From positions 1-10,642 of the forward strand of contig NW_006766996.1 in NCBI RefSeq assembly GCF_000275845.1: 10,642 bases of DNA, given 5' to 3'. Each line of letters opens with the position of its first letter. Within the stretch, counting starts at the first letter, position 1. The notes under the pieces are model-generated. The model saw only the letters and a list, made by a program, of their open reading frames with translations. It did not search any database and was not told where the DNA came from. The position numbers and the translations under genes were made by a program. Origin of the DNA: Dichomitus squalens LYAD-421 SS1. Taxonomy: Eukaryota > Basidiomycota > Agaricomycetes > Polyporales > Polyporaceae. Below, piece by piece: positions 1 through 9,039 of the stretch.

Positions 1-675
1 GTGCGGCGCACGCTAGGAAGCACGGATGTACCTCGCACAGGTCTTCCTCAGGTTATGTTGCGGGATGGTGCGCTCTCAAGTTTGATGCTTCCCAGTCTCC
101 ATCCTCATTATCTACACATAGGCTTGCTCTACTTCGTGTAGGTTCTTCTAAACTTATCAGGCCCACGGAGTCCATGATCATGACGTATGCGGTGGAAAGT
201 GTACTCCTCGTACTGAATGTGGTGCAATTGGTGCTAGCGGTACAGTCTTCCGTAAGTCTAAATGCCGCCCTCTTTGGCAGGTGATGTCCAATTCTCATAA
301 ACTATCGAACCCATATAGATGCTTCTCAGCAGCGCAAATTCCCTCGTGTCGACATTCATAACGCCGTAAGTCCTAGTAACACCTTGGGTTCCCATCGACC
401 GTTACAAGTCGTACTAATACATCTCTCTGATTGGTAGGCTTTCCTCAATACTAGTGTCTCATTTCCTTCTCGACCTACAAGCTGCTTATCAGAGGACGCT
501 TGGCATGAGACCCGAAGACCTACCAGGGTCTTTAGGGAGCGTAGGCTCCGAAGCGCTCGACCTCAGAGTTCCTTCCGCTCTTGGTTCGCTGGCCGCCAAC
601 ATCGACGTGCCTGGTCTAGACATCTCTGACAACTCTGGAGAGGAAGGAGCTATGGGCGGTGGCCAGGCGGTGTGA
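1..675 (+). CDS. C-terminal part of a multi-pass membrane protein, probably fungal DUF6533-type (5' truncated)
   Basis: Three plus-strand pieces join in frame: open frame up to 251, exon 319-365 and exon 438-675 (TGA stop). The introns are 252-318 (GTAAGT...TATAG) and 366-437 (GTAAGT...GGTAG). The first frame is open from base 3, so the gene continues leftwards; an undetected intron may lie within 1-251. The joined product has a hydrophobic helix (AVESVLLVLNVVQLVLAV), then a second helix with the motif ITPLSSILVSHFLLDLQ. From family knowledge, a final helix ending in ILVSRFLLDLQ or similar, followed by a polar acidic tail, is typical of Agaricomycete DUF6533 seven-helix-like proteins. Here the tail has about 60 residues and ends SGEEGAMGGGQAV. 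The protein would sit in a membrane; its function is unknown. I see no stop or frameshift in the visible part. The family name is inference; the reading frame and splicing are better supported. Confidence 0.55.
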
Positions 676-931
676 ATCTCGCAGGATAACGAGGCCTCTC
701 CCCATTTCATGTGTTCTGGTCACCACTGAATCATCGACACTAGCCAATCTTGATCCTTCGAATATTGGTACTAGTACATTCGGGCTTCACTCGCACCAAG
801 GTCACATGTTGCTCATCCACTGCGTCTGATTTCCTATGTATTACAAGAATATCGCTCCATCTGTTGCATTCGTAGAGACTACAACGAGGTATGTAAACCT
901 CTGGGATATCGGGCCAGGGAGGTATCAAACC
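676..931. other. Intergenic, no gene seen
   Basis: This stretch follows the stop codon of the left-edge gene. Both strands have short open frames only, none with a recognisable motif or supported by splice sites. No clear AATAAA signal was seen after 675. It ends in the hairpin-forming sequence at 917-935, listed separately. Confidence 0.4.
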
Positions 932-935
932 TCCC
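917..935. repeat. Short inverted repeat (7-bp stem, 5-nt loop)
   Basis: GGGAGGT at 917-923 is the exact reverse complement of ACCTCCC at 929-935, separated by ATCAA. It overlaps the start of the 28-bp direct repeat (932-959). A related perfect palindrome stands before the third, degenerate repeat copy at 1164-1179, so palindrome plus repeat may form one unit. It could act as a protein-binding site, but nothing in the window shows this. Confidence 0.6.
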
Positions 936-1036
936 AAGCCCCTTGCACGTGCTGATACCTTACCAGTGGCCCCAGTGTCGCCCTACCGACCGTCCGTGCG
1001 CCCTCCTGTCCCAAGCCCCTTGCACGTGCTGATACC
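932..1036. repeat. 28-bp exact direct repeat with a CACGTG core, two copies
   Basis: Positions 932-959 and 1009-1036 are identical over 28 bp, with a 77-bp period. Each copy contains the 8-bp palindrome GCACGTGC (945-952 and 1022-1029), which includes the canonical E-box CACGTG bound by bHLH factors. A degenerate third copy lies at about 1173-1209, where the core reads ttACGTGtgctg instead. The repeats open a strongly C-rich region. Chance identity over 28 bp is very unlikely. Role unknown: array remnant, regulatory repeat or part of a degraded mobile element are all possible. Confidence 0.75.
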
Positions 1037-1400
1037 AACATCTTCCCAGTCCTGTCCCGCCCTTGCCCGCCGCGTCACCCTTTGCTCGCCGCGTCACCCG
1101 CGGTGCCGCCCCCTGCCGCCGTTCCTGCCGTTGTGCCGCCGTTCCTGCTCCCCCGACAGCCCAGAGGTTTGCAAACCTCCCACCAAACCCCTTACGTGTG
1201 CTGACGCCAACCCCTTTGTCAGTGCCGCCCGTCCTTCCTCCACGCTCCTTTCCCACCCTTGCCCACGGCCGCCTTGTCTGCTACCTCCCGCCGCCCGCCC
1301 GACCCCCTTTCCCCGCCGCGTTGTCGCGCACATTCCCTGATCCGTACGCGGCCCGCCCTATCGCGCCACCTTTCATCAGCAGGCCATGTGCACATAGCCC
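960..1400. other. C-rich, low-complexity block with strand skew
   Basis: The plus strand is dominated by C, with many CCCGCC, GCCGCC and CCCTTT-like runs. Tandem repeats are visible: a 13-bp unit at 1068-1080 and 1087-1099 (period 19), and a 15-bp unit at 1114-1128 and 1134-1148 (period 20). Several frames on both strands stay open here, which is expected from the base composition and is not evidence of a gene. It may be a minisatellite-like region or a CT-rich regulatory region. Confidence 0.6.
1164..1179. repeat. Perfect 16-bp palindrome
   Basis: GAGGTTTGCAAACCTC equals its own reverse complement. It is followed by sequence resembling the 28-bp repeat further left, just as the 917-935 inverted repeat precedes the first copy. 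A dimeric DNA-binding protein could use such a site, but no direct evidence is available. Confidence 0.7.
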
Positions 1401-3300
1401 TCGTGCCTCCTCGTCTATCATCGCCGGCGGCGGTTCCCATCAACCTGGGCGGCCATTCCCATCACTGGTGGCGTTCAGTATCAACGTGCGCAGTGTCGAC
1501 ACCGGCATCCCTTCCAATGCGCATCGGCCCGTACAAGCTTATGCGGACGTTACCACTGCCCCTGGCGTATTCGTCTTCGCTCTGCTACTTGAGCAGCCCA
1601 ACATTGAGGAGCGAGAAGCGGTGCCACGGGACAGTTATGAGGCGATCTGATCCGGGGTAACTACGTTGCCCTCTTGTGCGTCATCATGTGTATTATACCT
1701 GAATGATCATATCATCCAACGCATACCCGGCTGCGTCATCGTCTGGGAAGGCCGACGGTGGCACAAGCTCTCGGATCAAGATAACAGATGTACGGAACGC
1801 CTGTTGACCCATCCTTCCACATCGTATCGTTGTTGTGTAGATATTGATTCCGCTTGGCTATCCATCCCGTTAGACATAGTAGATGAGGTTTCAAATTTAC
1901 GATGCATTACTTACCCCAAAGCGGCACTCAATGCCACCTTAGTACGTATAGAATGTCTCTGCTGTCCAGCCGTACAAGTTGTGGAGCTCGATTTTCCACC
2001 TGTACGCTGACCTTAGACCATTTGGACGACGATGTCGGTAGTTCACTCACCCATCTTGCATGTGATCAGATATCGCTTTTCCCGGTTTGCCACTGCCCTA
2101 TGGTACCATTCAGAGCACATTTCGCGACGCTGCATTAGAGCCGGTTCACTCACCTTCGCCAGATTGAACAGTTTCCTCCCAATCCGGGGAGGAGGAACTA
2201 ACTCGTACGCGCCGTGTCTGCCAAACCCAACAGATTTCATAGCCTGTCAATCGTCGTATGAGCCGTAGGTCATGCTAGTCCCGCAACTCCGACCTTCAGG
2301 AAGTCCTCCAGCCTCACCGGCCCCCGATGTTCCCCGAAATCACCCAGTATAGACGCGAACACCTGACTTGGTTGTAAGCAAGTGCCGAAGATGTCGCGTT
2401 GCAGTTACAGACGTACCTTATAGTCACTCTCGCTCACGTACATAGGCAATTTCATCGCGTGGCCACAAGGCTCCTTTGTCGCCACCAGGAGTTGAAAGAT
2501 GCAAGCACGAGTACAACAGGGGAAGGTGAATCCGAAGGTTGAGTACAGCAGTCCGCCCTTCAACAACGATAACGACCGCGTCGCGCGCCGTGCGCCGTCC
2601 TCCCACCTAGCTCACGCGCACGCCTGCCAACGAGCGCCACTGCACATTAGGCAAACGCACTACTTATTTCGTTGGCCATTCTTGCGGGCAGCGCTCGTCG
2701 AAGAGTCTCAGCGCTCCTTCGATTTCCGTTCGCGTTCCCTCATTTGGGCCATTGTTGCGACCCTCTGAATTCGGAAGTAGCATCCTGGTACCTTCCCGTC
2801 AGCCTTCATGGCGACATTTGTTCACGCATTCGAATACTCACCTACGCGTCCTTTCTTCTCGGCTTCGTCCCTGATCCCACCGTCTTCTCGTAGGAAAGGC
2901 CTCATCGGATGGCGTCGGTCCACGTCTCGGATGGCTCTGTCCAACGCCGTACGTCAGCTGACCGTGCGCACCCCGCCTGGCCCGACACGGTTGCTTTTTG
3001 GTCAAAACTTCGGGCACGCGATGATTCCCTGCACTGCCACCTCCGCCCTCCAGGCACGGCCACTGCATTGCGATCATTCCCATCTCTCATCCATTGTTGA
3101 TGTCACACGTAGTCTTCGAGAAGTGTCGAGCGTCAGTTCAAAACCTGTGATATCCGTCATAGTACACGCTGGCGACACTCCACGGGCATTAGGATGAGTA
3201 CAATAGCTGACAATGTTCACCCTGCAATGTGTCATATGTTGGAAGATAACAAACAAGCTATTTGACGATCAGCACGCCGTGACCGATATCAGATGCTCAC
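1401..3300. other. Long intergenic stretch without a supportable gene
   Basis: Open frames of up to about 130 codons occur on both strands, but none shows a known motif, a consistent third-position bias or in-frame partners across splice sites. A plus frame ending at 1650 (last residues EEREAVPRDSYEAI) and a plus frame at 2808-3197 looked closest to coding but could not be extended or recognised. Degraded element or gene remains are possible. No tRNA, rRNA or long repeat was seen. Confidence 0.4.
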
Positions 3301-3417
3301 CAAGGATCTCTCCACGGGGCCCAGCCAACGAGGTTCCACCGCCTGAAGCGCGATCTCGTGGTCATCCGCCACCGCGTTCGGGTGCATCACCACGTTGTTG
3401 ATGCGCAGCCGTGTTGT
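3301..3417 (-). CDS. Exon-like segment of an unrecognised gene or relic
   Basis: On the minus strand, 3417 to 3301 reads 39 codons without a stop (TTRLRINNVVMHPNAVADDH... to ...GPVERSL). It is preceded by an acceptor-like GGATAG and followed by a GTGAGC donor, both phase 0. Most codons end in G or C, as in the exons of the neighbouring transposase. I could not join it in phase to the transposase end or to a neighbouring exon on either side: upstream reading gives stops, and the next open piece (3074-3256, minus) is out of phase. It may be an exon of a gene I cannot assemble, a remnant, or chance. No family is recognised. Confidence 0.25.
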
Positions 3418-3590
3418 CTATCCAACTGTCCACACACAAATCTGCTGTTCCTAGGGCACAGTACACCTTCGCTCAACAGTCTTCATCAGGACAACTGTAA
3501 GGGCCTCACAGCAACGAAACCGCGTCATCTATGCGTTCAAAACGACATGGCTATCAATGATACCGACATCTACTATGCAGTCCAGTCACC

Positions 3591-6500
3591 CTACCCGGCG
3601 GGGTCAATGCGCTTGTTTGCAGGGATTCCGACGGCCTGAACTCTGTTAATATGAGTCCGCTTGCGTCGAAAAGGCACTCACTTCGTAGATGACGTCGGGG
3701 AACTTTGTCTCGGCCCGAGCGGCCAGCCGCTGATAACGATAAGCCTGTCTGTGTGCGCAGTTGTTCAGATACTAGGTCTGTACTGGCAAAGGAGGGTGCT
3801 ATTGCCCCGACGTACCTTCTCGCATAAGCCGCGCTACCAAGACGCCCGACCTTCTCCCGATCGTCCGCCCTCGTGAGCCACTTCGCGCGATCTCTACGAT
3901 ACGAACGCAGAGTTCGATACATCTCCTCGCGACGCGTCCTTACAGCCTCCTTCCAGCGCCCAACAAGAGCGCCATGCCGGAACCAGTGCGCCTTGAGGCC
4001 TACACATCATTTGTCAGTGCTTGCGTCTGCATTCGATATAAATAGAAACCCTACTGTCGTCGAGGAACTGACGAATGTCACCATTCCTGACTTGGAGGAC
4101 GTAGCTGAAGTCACCCCAAATCCAGCTCGGCAGACGGTGACTGTCACCTCGCTGCCGCTCGGCGTCGGTGATCACGAACGCCGAACAATCGCTGTCCTTG
4201 AGCGGCTTGAACTTCGCATCGTCTTCGGGCATGCCGAGAATGCGCAGGAGATGCCGGTTCTTCCGATACTCGTACTTCGCTCTGTCCGTGGCCTCCCTCT
4301 TCTCCGCGATGCGTTGGTCAACGTTCGTATTGTTGATGACCCCAGAAACCTGAGTCTTCCGGAGTTGCAGGGCCTTGTATGTGGTGAGATGCAGCCGCAG
4401 CCGATCGAGGGCCTCAGCCGCAAGGCCTTCCCGGAGCTTTCTCTCAGTCGCGACCGCGACCTTCATGCCGACATGGTCCCGGATAAGTCGGTGGTATGCA
4501 GAGGGAAGCAGTATCGCGGGTTCCTGCAGCTCCGCCGCCATCGCTTGCAATGCCTTCTGGGCGCGCGATAAACACTTCCGCTTTTTGCCTCCCTGCGCAA
4601 CCTCATGCGAGGGCGGCTTGTCAGTAAACGGCGCGATCTTTTCCGCGAGGTCGTCCGACGGTATGCGGCGAGGGAACGTCGGAGGTAGCACTTGGCAGGA
4701 CGTCTGTGCATCCATGACAGCCTTGGCGACAGCAGGCACAAGCAGTATGTGGCACTCGTCCTGGCATATTCGAGCGTCGCGACGATAGTGCTCCAATTTC
4801 GCGCCGATGGCCTTACTGTCTTTGTCGGTGCCATCGCAACTGTTGATCTTGCGCAGCAAAGCCAAGCTGCGTACCATGAATGCGGACTCATTCGCCGTAG
4901 AACGTGCAAGACTCACCGTCGATTGTCGAGATGTAGGGCCGCTTCCATGGCGGACACCGTTGCGACCCCGTACCGGTTGCCGTCCCTTTCGTGTTCATCA
5001 TGGAGCTGGTTGACGATCATCTTCGTAGTGAGAGCTACCGAGCACAGTCAGCACACGTCCCACGGTGACGGATGAAGTACGTACACGCCTCGGAGGCAAT
5101 CTCAAACGGGTTGCTCATGTGTGCATGGTTCTTCGGATCGACGACGTCGACTTCCCACTGTGCGAGCTCCTTTTGCCAAATGGAAACGAGTTCGCTGTCG
5201 TCGATGGACTTCTCCACAGACTCTAGGTAGGTTTTCGCGTCCTCTAGGCGTCGTTCAGCGACTTCATGCTTGTCGCAGAGATGATCAACTGGCGCATTGC
5301 ATTAGTATGGCTATTCATCGTCACTTTCGATTCACTTACCCATGCCGTGTACGAGCTGCGCATTCTCGTCGCTGTTCAAGTCATTCATGATGTCATGCCG
5401 GTGGCCAGCCGACATCTCCTTCGTCGCAGCAGTCGCACCCTCGATTTGGGCCCACTTCTGCTCCGCATTTTCCCCAAAGTCGTCTCCAACGCCTGGAAGT
5501 TTGTGGAGAGAGTTGAACGGGCGGCACTCCGCTGTGTGCATGGGTTCATGGTACTTCCCGATGCCCGCGACAAACTTCTCAGGGAGACGAGCGGAGTCGA
5601 TCGACTTGAAATCCTTGACCTTCTCGGGGGAGAACTGATCCTCGATCCGACGTGGGAGCTTGACAACGTACTGACATGCAATGTCGTACATCATCACCAT
5701 CATCCGGAGGTCGCGATAGCGTTGCATGGCGGACACGAATGCAAAGTCCGTGTAGAGGAACCTGCGGGCTTTGTCAACCTCATGTGAGATGGACGTCGTC
5801 AGGAGTACTCACTTCTCTCCCTTGGTGAGATCGACGATACCCCCTTGTAGAACGAAGTTGTGACGGCATACCAAGGCGATGATTCCTGACACTGGGCCCT
5901 TGTACTTGCCCGCTCCCATAGCAACGAACTGACTGCACTTCGAAGGCTGAGGTGGTATGTCAACCACTGCACGCGGACCACAACAGCAATACTGGCGCTC
6001 ACTTCATTAGGATACGGCTTCGTTGTGGCGATGTATGCCTTGAAGTCGTCCTCATGGGCAAAGTATGCGGCGCCCTTCGTCAGTGGAAAGTCTTTGGGAT
6101 CGGTATGCTTCGGCTTGAGGTTAAAATGAAAGTTTCCGTCGATGCAGAAATGTAGCGCGTCCATGTGCCTGTATGCGGTGCAAGTGAGTAAGGGTGAGCG
6201 GCGACATGAACGTGATATCAACTTACGCAAATTCCTCGTCGCGGCCCTCCCAACCTGGACGCATGTTGTGGCCAGGCTGCGGACACGCAGGACATGTCAC
6301 CGCTAGACATCCGATGGGGAGATCACTGCATGGATCAACGCCCGCGCGTCTGCAGGCGCGCACGAAACCGTACGTCCGGATTGCGATTCTGAACTCGCGA
6401 ACTCGATCCTGATACGTGGTTCAGGAAGCGGCACCCTGAGTTAAAGCTACAACCCACCTTCACGTCGACAGTTATCACCCCATCCGAGAGCCGTTCCAAG

Positions 6501-7629
6501 TGAGCGACAAAGTCGTGTGCGTTGGTGTGGGCGTTGTGACTCAGGCTGTGGAAGGTCTTCAGTGCGGCCAGGGTGATCGCGCTCCGCGGCTTCTCCCAGG
6601 TGGCTGGCCATAAGCCGGCCTCCATGAGTTGAGAGGGATCCGGAGGAGCGTCCATGCAAGCACAGTACACGACGGGCACACTCTCGATCCCGTGCTCGTG
6701 CACGACAACGATGTCTCGCCCCTCGGATGTAGCTGAGGGACAGCGATAGCCACCGTGGTGCAGTGCCATTTGGTATCCGATGTCGCCCAACTTGACACGC
6801 AACCAACACCCCTTCTCCGCGACCCAGGAATGTATACGGTGAAACGGATGTTCGCGATGCGAGGTGAGGATGCAGTCGATGCATTTCCGAACGGGTGTAA
6901 AGCAGTCTTCGCAGTAGTAGAGCGTGCGGCGATTCTGGGCCTTCGAAGCTACTGTCGCGTGGCATACTGGGCAGGCGTCACCCAGGGGTGGCGTTTCGCG
7001 TTCATCGAGGAGGTCCCTAGCGAGAATGGCGTAACCGAAATCGAGGAATTTGTGGCAGCGCGTTGAAGGCTAAGAGATGCCTTAGATCGCGAAGTAGCTG
7101 AAAGCGATGATATACTTACGTGGTGGTAATTGCCATGGACTCCATCCTGATCGTCGACGTCGTCATCATCCAAACGCGAGTCGATAGAGTCCGCGTCCCC
7201 GTCCTGAACGGTGGGTTGGTGGTCGGGCGATGTGTCGAGGGTGGTCGTTTCAGTCGGTGTGTGGTCGGAAGGCGTCGGGACAGATGCTGCGAGAGGAACC
7301 GAGGGTGCAACAAAGTCGCAGCAAGGCGCGACCTCGCTAAGCGGCGGATGTCCGGGGGATGACGCGGGTTGTGATCGCGAGGTCGCGGGGGCGGATGCCT
7401 TAGGGCGGGGTGACAGAGCGGCAGCGAGGAAACCGATGAGAGCGGGCAGGGGCTGAGAGTGGCCGCAGTCAGCACGGCCCTGGGGACGACGCGGAGTATG
7501 CCATTGCCACCCCCGTGTGTCCTTCTTGGTGGGAGTCGAGGGCGCCGCCGTCGCAGGCTTCTGCACACGCTTCGAGGTGAGCACATCAGTGACGCGTTTG
7601 AGTTTCTTCTTGACCGTGCCGCTGCCCAT
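3591..7629 (-). CDS. KDZ (Kyakuja-Dileera-Zisupton) family transposase, apparently intact, 12 exons, 1151 aa
   Basis: Cut-and-paste-type DNA transposase, expected to act in the nucleus on its element's ends. Exons: 7629-7120, 7069-6458, 6408-6227, 6168-6003, 5946-5813, 5761-5340, 5288-5085, 5034-4917, 4866-4055, 3999-3816, 3748-3682, 3635-3591. All joins keep frame (3456 nt). The start is the first ATG after an in-frame TAA. Residues 1-170: basic start (KKKLKR, nuclear-localisation-like), Pro/Ser-rich stretch, acidic run. Residues 171-430: CxC2 cysteine cluster (C203/C206, C223/C226, C233/C236, then HPFHRIHSW) and CPAC at 413-416. Catalytic core: D445 in FCIDGNF, D561 in YDIACQ, and GENAEQKW at 631-638 supplying the acidic residue; KEMSAGHRHD follows, as is typical of KDZ. 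Residues about 676-1151 are helical, charged and rich in Arg/Lys, as usual for the family. Length fits full-length members (about 1000-1200). The last two joins are least certain. No internal stop or frameshift seen. Confidence 0.93.
3591..7629 (-). mobile_element. KDZ DNA transposon, coding body only (ends not defined)
   Basis: The intact transposase implies a KDZ transposon here. Known Zisupton-type elements have terminal inverted repeats and make short (about 8-bp) target duplications. By eye I could not find a convincing inverted-repeat pair between 676-3590 and 7630-10642, so the coordinates given are those of the gene, not of the element. Either the ends are short or diverged, or the element extends past the window, for instance to include the right-edge gene. 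Confidence 0.7.
3636..7119 (-). other. Eleven short introns of the KDZ transposase gene
   Basis: Intron positions in transcript order: 7119-7070 (50 bp), 6457-6409 (49), 6226-6169 (58), 6002-5947 (56), 5812-5762 (51), 5339-5289 (51), 5084-5035 (50), 4916-4867 (50), 4054-4000 (55), 3815-3749 (67), 3681-3636 (46). Donors are GTAAGT (3), GTGAGT (3), GTACGT (2), GTGGGT, GTGAGC and GTAGGG; acceptors are CAG or TAG. CTGAC branch-like motifs occur in some, for instance before the 4000 acceptor. Phases match at every join. The last intron is optional: reading through 3682 instead adds 12 residues and stops at TAA. Confidence 0.8.
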
Positions 7630-9039
7630 CTTGAACGACAGGCCGAAGCGAGATCGCGACGCGAGTGGGGTTGGAACTTAGGGAGACGATACGAGTATTG
7701 GGGAGTGGGGAACACAGGAGTTCGACGGCTCCTTGCAGCTCTTGTCCCGTCCGTGATTCCGCCACATATCAACACCAGGGGCTATTCTGATGGACAGCAT
7801 CCTCAGTATCTCTGTCGCGATCGGCGGCATGTGCGCGAGCGCGCACACACAGGTTCCAACGGGCATGTACTGTTTTGGCGTGGCGGTATCGCGATCCCGA
7901 TTCGGTCGTGGGGATGGTGGGATGCTAGTGCCTTCCAATAAAGACGACGAATAAATGCGTAAATCTTGAAACGCACCCAGATCTCCCCAAGCCCTTAATT
8001 CATCAAGTATCATCTCCAGTCGATCCCTCAATTACTGGCGTGCCTTCTAAGAACGCGTTGTCAGCCAGGTCCAAGGGCCGTGACCCCACCACTCACTGAA
8101 TATGTTCGGCGGTCTAACTGCCGTCGTTCGTGCGATAGCCCACACCATCGGCACCTCGGTAGCTGCAATCCCTTTGGTGGGGCCCAGACCGAGGCTGCTG
8201 GCAAGAGCTGATCCAGTCGATGGAATATCCTGAGATGACGTCGCCCGATAGGGAATCCACGATTTCTTCCGAGGCTTGATGGTGCTGTTCTCGCGTTGTA
8301 GAGTTCGACAGGATTCCGGCTAGCGATGTCCTCAAGTAGTACGGGAGGACTCAACCGCTGGCTTTCCAGACGGGATCCTACCCCTACACCGAGCCATAAC
8401 CGCAGCATTGAGCCGGCGGCAAGGATTGGCCAGGTGTTCTGCGTAAAGAAATATCAGTTTTCGATATACGGGAGCTTACCGTGCGCAAGCATGGGCAGTA
8501 CAACCAAGTTTCCCTCAGGAAAATAGACTGCATGTAGTCAAGCGAAGAGGTAGCAGGGTGTCAAAGGTTAGACAACTGACGTGCCAGCACTCGACGCCGT
8601 AGTTGCAGTGTTTGTGTCGGTAGGCGCTCAAGACCTCCCGCGCACGGGCATTGGAGTTCTAGGGCTATTCCTGGATGACAGTCCCATGCACTTATCGAAT
8701 ATATGTATAGCTTCTCGGCCGCCGTCTCGGTATTTTTCTTGATTGAATGTCCTGAGAAAAATGTAATCATAATGGCCTCTACATTCGGGCCGCTGTGCGA
8801 GCATTCTCCATCTGAGTGCATCCGACCAGCGCGAGCGAGCAGGAGGTCTCAGCACCCTGTTGTAATACGGATACCATTCGAGTGTTGTACTTCGGCTTAT
8901 GGAATGCTGCAGAGACTATCTTCGCTGAGCTCTGCTTGCTACATGCGATCTCTCGAGCCCTAAATTTTGGCAAAGTACTGGACCACCACAGCCAGATCTA
9001 CTTGTGCACTGTAGGTACGCCATTGACAATCTCTTGAGG
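7630..9039. other. Upstream region of the transposase; no gene supported
   Basis: This holds the transposase promoter, presumably just above 7629, but no clear TATA box was seen. An inverted CCAAT box (ATTGG on the minus strand, near 7937-7941) is visible and weak as evidence. Minus-strand open frames at 7678-8031 and 8061-8408 overlap other frames of similar quality and show no recognisable domain or clean splicing. The plus-strand frame at 8703-8963 is likewise unrecognised. The transposase frame itself has an in-frame TAA a little above 7629, so it does not extend here without another exon. Confidence 0.4.

Noticed and set aside
1063..1650. Plus-strand open frame of 195 codons, rich in Pro, Arg and Ala
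   Set aside because: Several overlapping frames on both strands are open over the same C-rich DNA, and the product has no domain or balanced composition. Base skew explains it.
3873..4571. Plus-strand open frame of 232 codons
   Set aside because: It lies antisense to exon 9 and exon 10 of the transposase, whose reading is supported by motifs and phase-consistent splicing. The openness is a by-product of codon composition.
5266..5787. Plus-strand open frame of 173 codons
   Set aside because: It is exactly antisense to exon 6, which carries YDIACQ and GENAEQKW and is surely coding on the minus strand.
7120..7456. Plus-strand open frames antisense to exon 1
   Set aside because: They are shadows of the Asp-rich and Pro-rich low-complexity coding sequence on the minus strand.
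7116..7775. Minus-strand open frame of 219 codons overlapping the transposase start
   Set aside because: It is another frame of exon 1. The chosen frame begins at an ATG soon after a stop, encodes the basic N-terminus and joins in phase to the CxC2 exon; this one gives an Arg/Pro-rich shadow.
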